A DNA stretch of 64,000 bases from Streptomyces changanensis. GTDB taxonomy: Bacteria > Actinomycetota > Actinomycetes > Streptomycetales > Streptomycetaceae. The notes beneath the pieces were generated by a model. The model saw nothing but the letters and a program-made list of their open reading frames with translations, was not told where the DNA came from and ran no database searches. Of the stretch, positions 61,895-64,000 are shown piece by piece; position 1 is the stretch's first letter; every line of letters begins with the position of its first letter. Location of the stretch: NCBI RefSeq assembly GCF_024600715.1, contig NZ_CP102332.1, positions 6,014,001 to 6,078,000 of the forward strand, given 5' to 3'. Position numbers and translations under genes: made by a program.

Positions 61895-62881
61895 TCAGCG
61901 TGCCAGAGCGGCCCGGATCGCGAGCCCGAGTGCCCTGCCCACCGGAGGCGGTGACGCATGGGCAGCCTGGCGGTAACGCGCCGTCTTCCGGCCGGCGAAC
62001 CGCCAGTCATCCGGAAACCCCTGGAGTCGTGCCGCCTGCTCGACGGTCAGCGCCACCATGCCCTTGACGCCGAGCGAGAGGTCCCACGGGAAGTCGGGCC
62101 CCGGGGGCGCGTCGGCGACGGTCCCGCCGTTCACGCGCATGCGGGCCCAGGAACGCTTCGACCCCGTCGGTCCCAAGTCGGCTCCGCCACGGTTCCAGGA
62201 GCCGCCCACCAACGTCGGGGCGACCCGGTCGGCTTGTGCGGCCCAATCGGCCGCGTGGGGCCAGCCGCGCGCCCCCATGGAGGCACCCAGCGCCTCACCC
62301 ACGGTGAGCGGGCGCTCGGCCGCGGGCACCGGGGTCGTGAAGTCCTCGATGGCGTCGCCCTTGAAAGCCACCAGGATCCCCTGCTTTCGGTCCTGAGGCA
62401 CGCCGTGGTCCATGGCATTGAGCACGAACCAGCGGTGCCGGTATCCGAGGTGTTCGAGCTCGGTGGCGACGTAGGCGCGGATCGGCTCGTACGCCGGCCT
62501 GGAGACCAGGTCGGGGACGTTCTCGATGAGCAGGGCCCGTGGCTGCACACCGTGCATAAGCATGATCGTCGCTTCGAGGACGCGGATTTCCTCCGCACTG
62601 TTCTCACGAGCGACGGCCGCGTTCGCCTTGACCCGGGGGAGACCGGCGGCCAGGAGGTCCACGTCATAGGTCGCCTGATGGTCCACCGGGTCGAAGTCCA
62701 GCAGGTCGGCTTCGAGGACCTTCCACTCGGGACGGTTCGCGCGCAGCGTCTCGCAGGCGACGTCGCGGTTGTCCAGGAGCATCACGGGGTCGAAGCCGGC
62801 CTGCTCCAGGCCGAGCGCGAGGCCGCCGGCGCCGGCACACACGGCGAGGCAGCCGAGACGTTCGAGACGGGACTCTTCCAT
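61895..62881 (-). CDS. C5-methyltransferase homologue lacking the catalytic cysteine
   Basis: This is a 328-residue protein from ATG 62881 (GTG 62887 is an alternative). Motif I is CLAVCAGAGGLALGLEQAGF, motif VI ALLIENVPDLV, motif VIII GVPQDRKQGILVA, motif IX ADRVAPTLVGGSWNRGGADL, and LQGFPDDWRFAG precedes motif X. In motif IV the expected G-x-P-C-Q is DLLAAGLPRVKANAAV, with Arg in the Cys position. Motif X reads ASPPPVGRALG without GN. So SAM binding seems kept while classical C5 chemistry is not. It may be a regulator or target-binding decoy, or use another mechanism. It is convergent with the drmAB operon. Confidence 0.75.
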   Translation of the reverse strand: MEESRLERLGCLAVCAGAGGLALGLEQAGFDPVMLLDNRDVACETLRANRPEWKVLEADLLDFDPVDHQATYDVDLLAAGLPRVKANAAVARENSAEEIRVLEATIMLMHGVQPRALLIENVPDLVSRPAYEPIRAYVATELEHLGYRHRWFVLNAMDHGVPQDRKQGILVAFKGDAIEDFTTPVPAAERPLTVGEALGASMGARGWPHAADWAAQADRVAPTLVGGSWNRGGADLGPTGSKRSWARMRVNGGTVADAPPGPDFPWDLSLGVKGMVALTVEQAARLQGFPDDWRFAGRKTARYRQAAHASPPPVGRALGLAIRAALAR

Positions 62882-63051
62882 GATCACCGTTCGTGCTCAT
62901 CGGGACACGCGACCCGGGGTGGCTGAGGCTCCCGTCCACCGCTGACGTCGAGCCGTTGCCGACGGTCGAGGCGGTCGGAGTCCTGGGCGTCGGTGATCGT
63001 ATCGTCTGACGCGGGTCGCTGACGAGCCGTCATCCTTGATGAGCTCGGGCG

Positions 63052-63771
63052 TCAGGGGCCGGGGGTGGGGTCGTCGGAGCGGCCGGTCCCGAGTCGTGAC
63101 CACTGGGGGATGGGGTGTCCGTCGCTCCGCAGGCGGATGTGATCGGCGGGAGTTCCCTGGACGCGGGGCCAGCCGGAGGGCGAGGCCTCCCACAGCTCCT
63201 GACGTCCGTACACGGTGAGGTCCATGAGCGCGTAGCTGTAGTTCATGGCCTCCACGCCGCGCAGGGTCGTCCAGTAGGTCTCGAAGACGCGGTCGCCGTC
63301 CCGTCCCGTAGGTGGCACACGAGGTGAATCATGCCGACGTGGCGGCCGACCAGGAGCGCGTCCAACGAGGGGACCGCCGAGTACCACGGGACGTCCCAGC
63401 CCATGACTAGGTGATGTCCTGCGAGTGGAGGAGGACAGCTCCTCGACCTGGGTGGTGACCCACGTGCAGCCTTCCCACTGCTCCGCCGCGGGGTGGCCGT
63501 GGCGCCACATGAGGTAGTAGGCGATGAGTTGTCGGCGCCCCTCGAACGCTTCGAGGAGGGTGACCGGTCCGTCCGGCCCGGTCAGTTCGAGGTCGGCGGC
63601 CACCTCGCCCATGGGCAGCTGCCGTCGGGCCGTGGCGATCGCGTCGCCTTCCCGGGTGTGCGCCTTCTCCCGCACCCGCAACGCGTCCAGTTCAGCCTGG
63701 AAGGCGGCCCGGTCGGACACCGCCGGCAACGTCGGCGCGCGGTCGGCCGTCCTGTTCTCCCGTTCAGTCAT
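63052..63771 (-). pseudogene. DUF899-family gene with an out-of-frame central segment
   Basis: The start at ATG 63771 gives a good N-terminus (REKAHTREGDAIATARRQLP, then LLEAFEGRRQLIAYYLMW), and the C-terminus DRVFETYWTTLRGVEAMNYS and YGRQELWEASPSGWP also fits DUF899 thioredoxin-like proteins. The middle, about 63300-63440, is out of register: the adjacent frame there reads VMGWDVPWYSAVPSLDALLV and MIHLVCHLR. Several compensating indels must be present, so the reading frame is open but about 45 residues are wrong. Overlap with the ArsR gene suggests the usual ArsR-DUF899 pair. Confidence 0.6.
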
Positions 63772-64000
63772 GACCTCGTCCTCTCGTCGCTCCGCCGGCC
63801 GCCTCGGGGTCGGGGTCGGGGTCGGGGTGCTCGGACAGTTGCTTGACGCGCAGCAGGCGGGTCTCCCAGGAGCGGCCGGGTCGAGTTCCCGGGCCAGCGC
63901 GCCGAGCCGTGCGCCGACGGCGAGGTGGACGACCTGGCGTCCGCGCCGCTCGGACTCGACCAACCCGACCTCGCGCAGCACCTCCAGGTGCTTGACGATC
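63764..64000 (-). CDS. Partial ArsR-family regulator with a C-terminal frame slip
   Basis: Only the end of the gene is in the window. IVKHLEVLREVGLVESERRG followed by RQVVHLAVGARLGALARELD is the recognition helix and wing of an ArsR winged helix. Near 63885 a base appears missing from a CCC run; the corrected frame reads RSWETRLLRVKQLSEHPDPD and stops at 63764, overlapping the DUF899 start. As given, the frame would run straight into the DUF899 gene. Such ArsR genes usually control the adjacent DUF899 or activator of Hsp90-type gene. Confidence 0.65.
   Translation of the reverse strand, partial: DRQAPGGAARGRVGRVRAARTPGRPPRRRRTARRAGPGTRPGRSWETRLLRVKQLSEHPDPDPDPEAAGGATRGRGHD
63805..63828 (+). 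repeat. Tandem hexamer CGGGGT x4
   Basis: Four perfect CGGGGT units lie in the ArsR C-terminal coding region and give a Pro-Asp repeat on the minus strand. This is prone to slippage and may vary between isolates. Confidence 0.7.

Noticed and set aside
63805..63828. CGGGGT tandem repeat as a regulatory iteron set
   Set aside because: It lies inside the ArsR coding region and simply encodes a Pro-Asp tail, so no regulatory role is needed.
1..64000. CRISPR array
   Set aside because: I saw no series of 25-40 base direct repeats with regular spacers anywhere in the window.

Overview
The window looks like an accessory-rich chromosomal stretch of a Streptomyces-type actinomycete. The base composition is very GC-rich, codons end mostly in G or C, GTG starts and 4-base ATGA/GTGA gene overlaps are common, and several families typical of Streptomyces are present (DUF5999, DUF6415, DUF6624, XRE plus TPR regulators, anti-sigma-like ATPases). 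All functions below were read from the sequence by eye; no searches were run.

Left part (1-11.1 kb): the start of a phage/AICE-type replication-associated gene, an MmyB-type XRE regulator, a peptide deformylase next to a frameshifted XRE regulator, then a tightly overlapping run of glycosyltransferase-like genes (one with a C8-tract frameshift), a P-loop kinase, an FkbM methyltransferase and a PIN-domain protein.

Middle-left (11.2-23.5 kb): a dense 7-deazaguanine locus. One minus-strand run encodes QueD, QueE, FolE, a small TGT/DpdA-like transglycosylase, a nucleoside-phosphorylase-like protein, a thymidylate-kinase-like protein, a DUF2797 protein, a methyltransferase and a Nudix protein. 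A second run encodes a CYTH-like protein, a methyltransferase and a methyltransferase-Nudix fusion, with a further Nudix gene divergent from it. No QueC gene is visible in the window, so the expected end product is 7-carboxy-7-deazaguanine (CDG) rather than preQ0. The locus could make a CDG nucleoside (cadeguomycin-like) or a 7-deazaguanine nucleic-acid modification. A regulator gene and an inverted repeat lie upstream of queD.

Middle (23.5-38.9 kb): an MFS transporter, small regulators, a GH15 enzyme, two anti-sigma-like ATPases flanking a broken kinase gene, an XRE/TPR regulator, an APH-like kinase, a HEPN-like zinc-ribbon protein, a broken TPR gene, a YdcF protein and a broken WbqC gene.

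Right part (39.1-62.9 kb): a defence island. An ABC-three-component (ABC-3C) system (DUF4297-like nuclease, middle component, SMC-like ATPase) abuts a 3' fragment of tRNA-Pro(GGG) followed by a strong hairpin, which reads as an attR. Beyond it lie Vsr, a cytosine-5 DNA methyltransferase, a three-gene GHKL-ATPase/DUF6339 module and, divergently, a four-gene overlapping operon: GHKL-SF2 helicase, UvrD-like helicase, DrmA-like helicase, DrmB-like DUF1998 protein. This resembles DISARM but has no DrmC in view. A C5-methyltransferase homologue lacking its catalytic cysteine converges on it.

The last kilobase holds a frame-disrupted DUF899 gene and a partial ArsR gene. Several genes across the window carry small frame breaks, some in G/C homopolymers, so part of the pseudogene signal may be assembly error.
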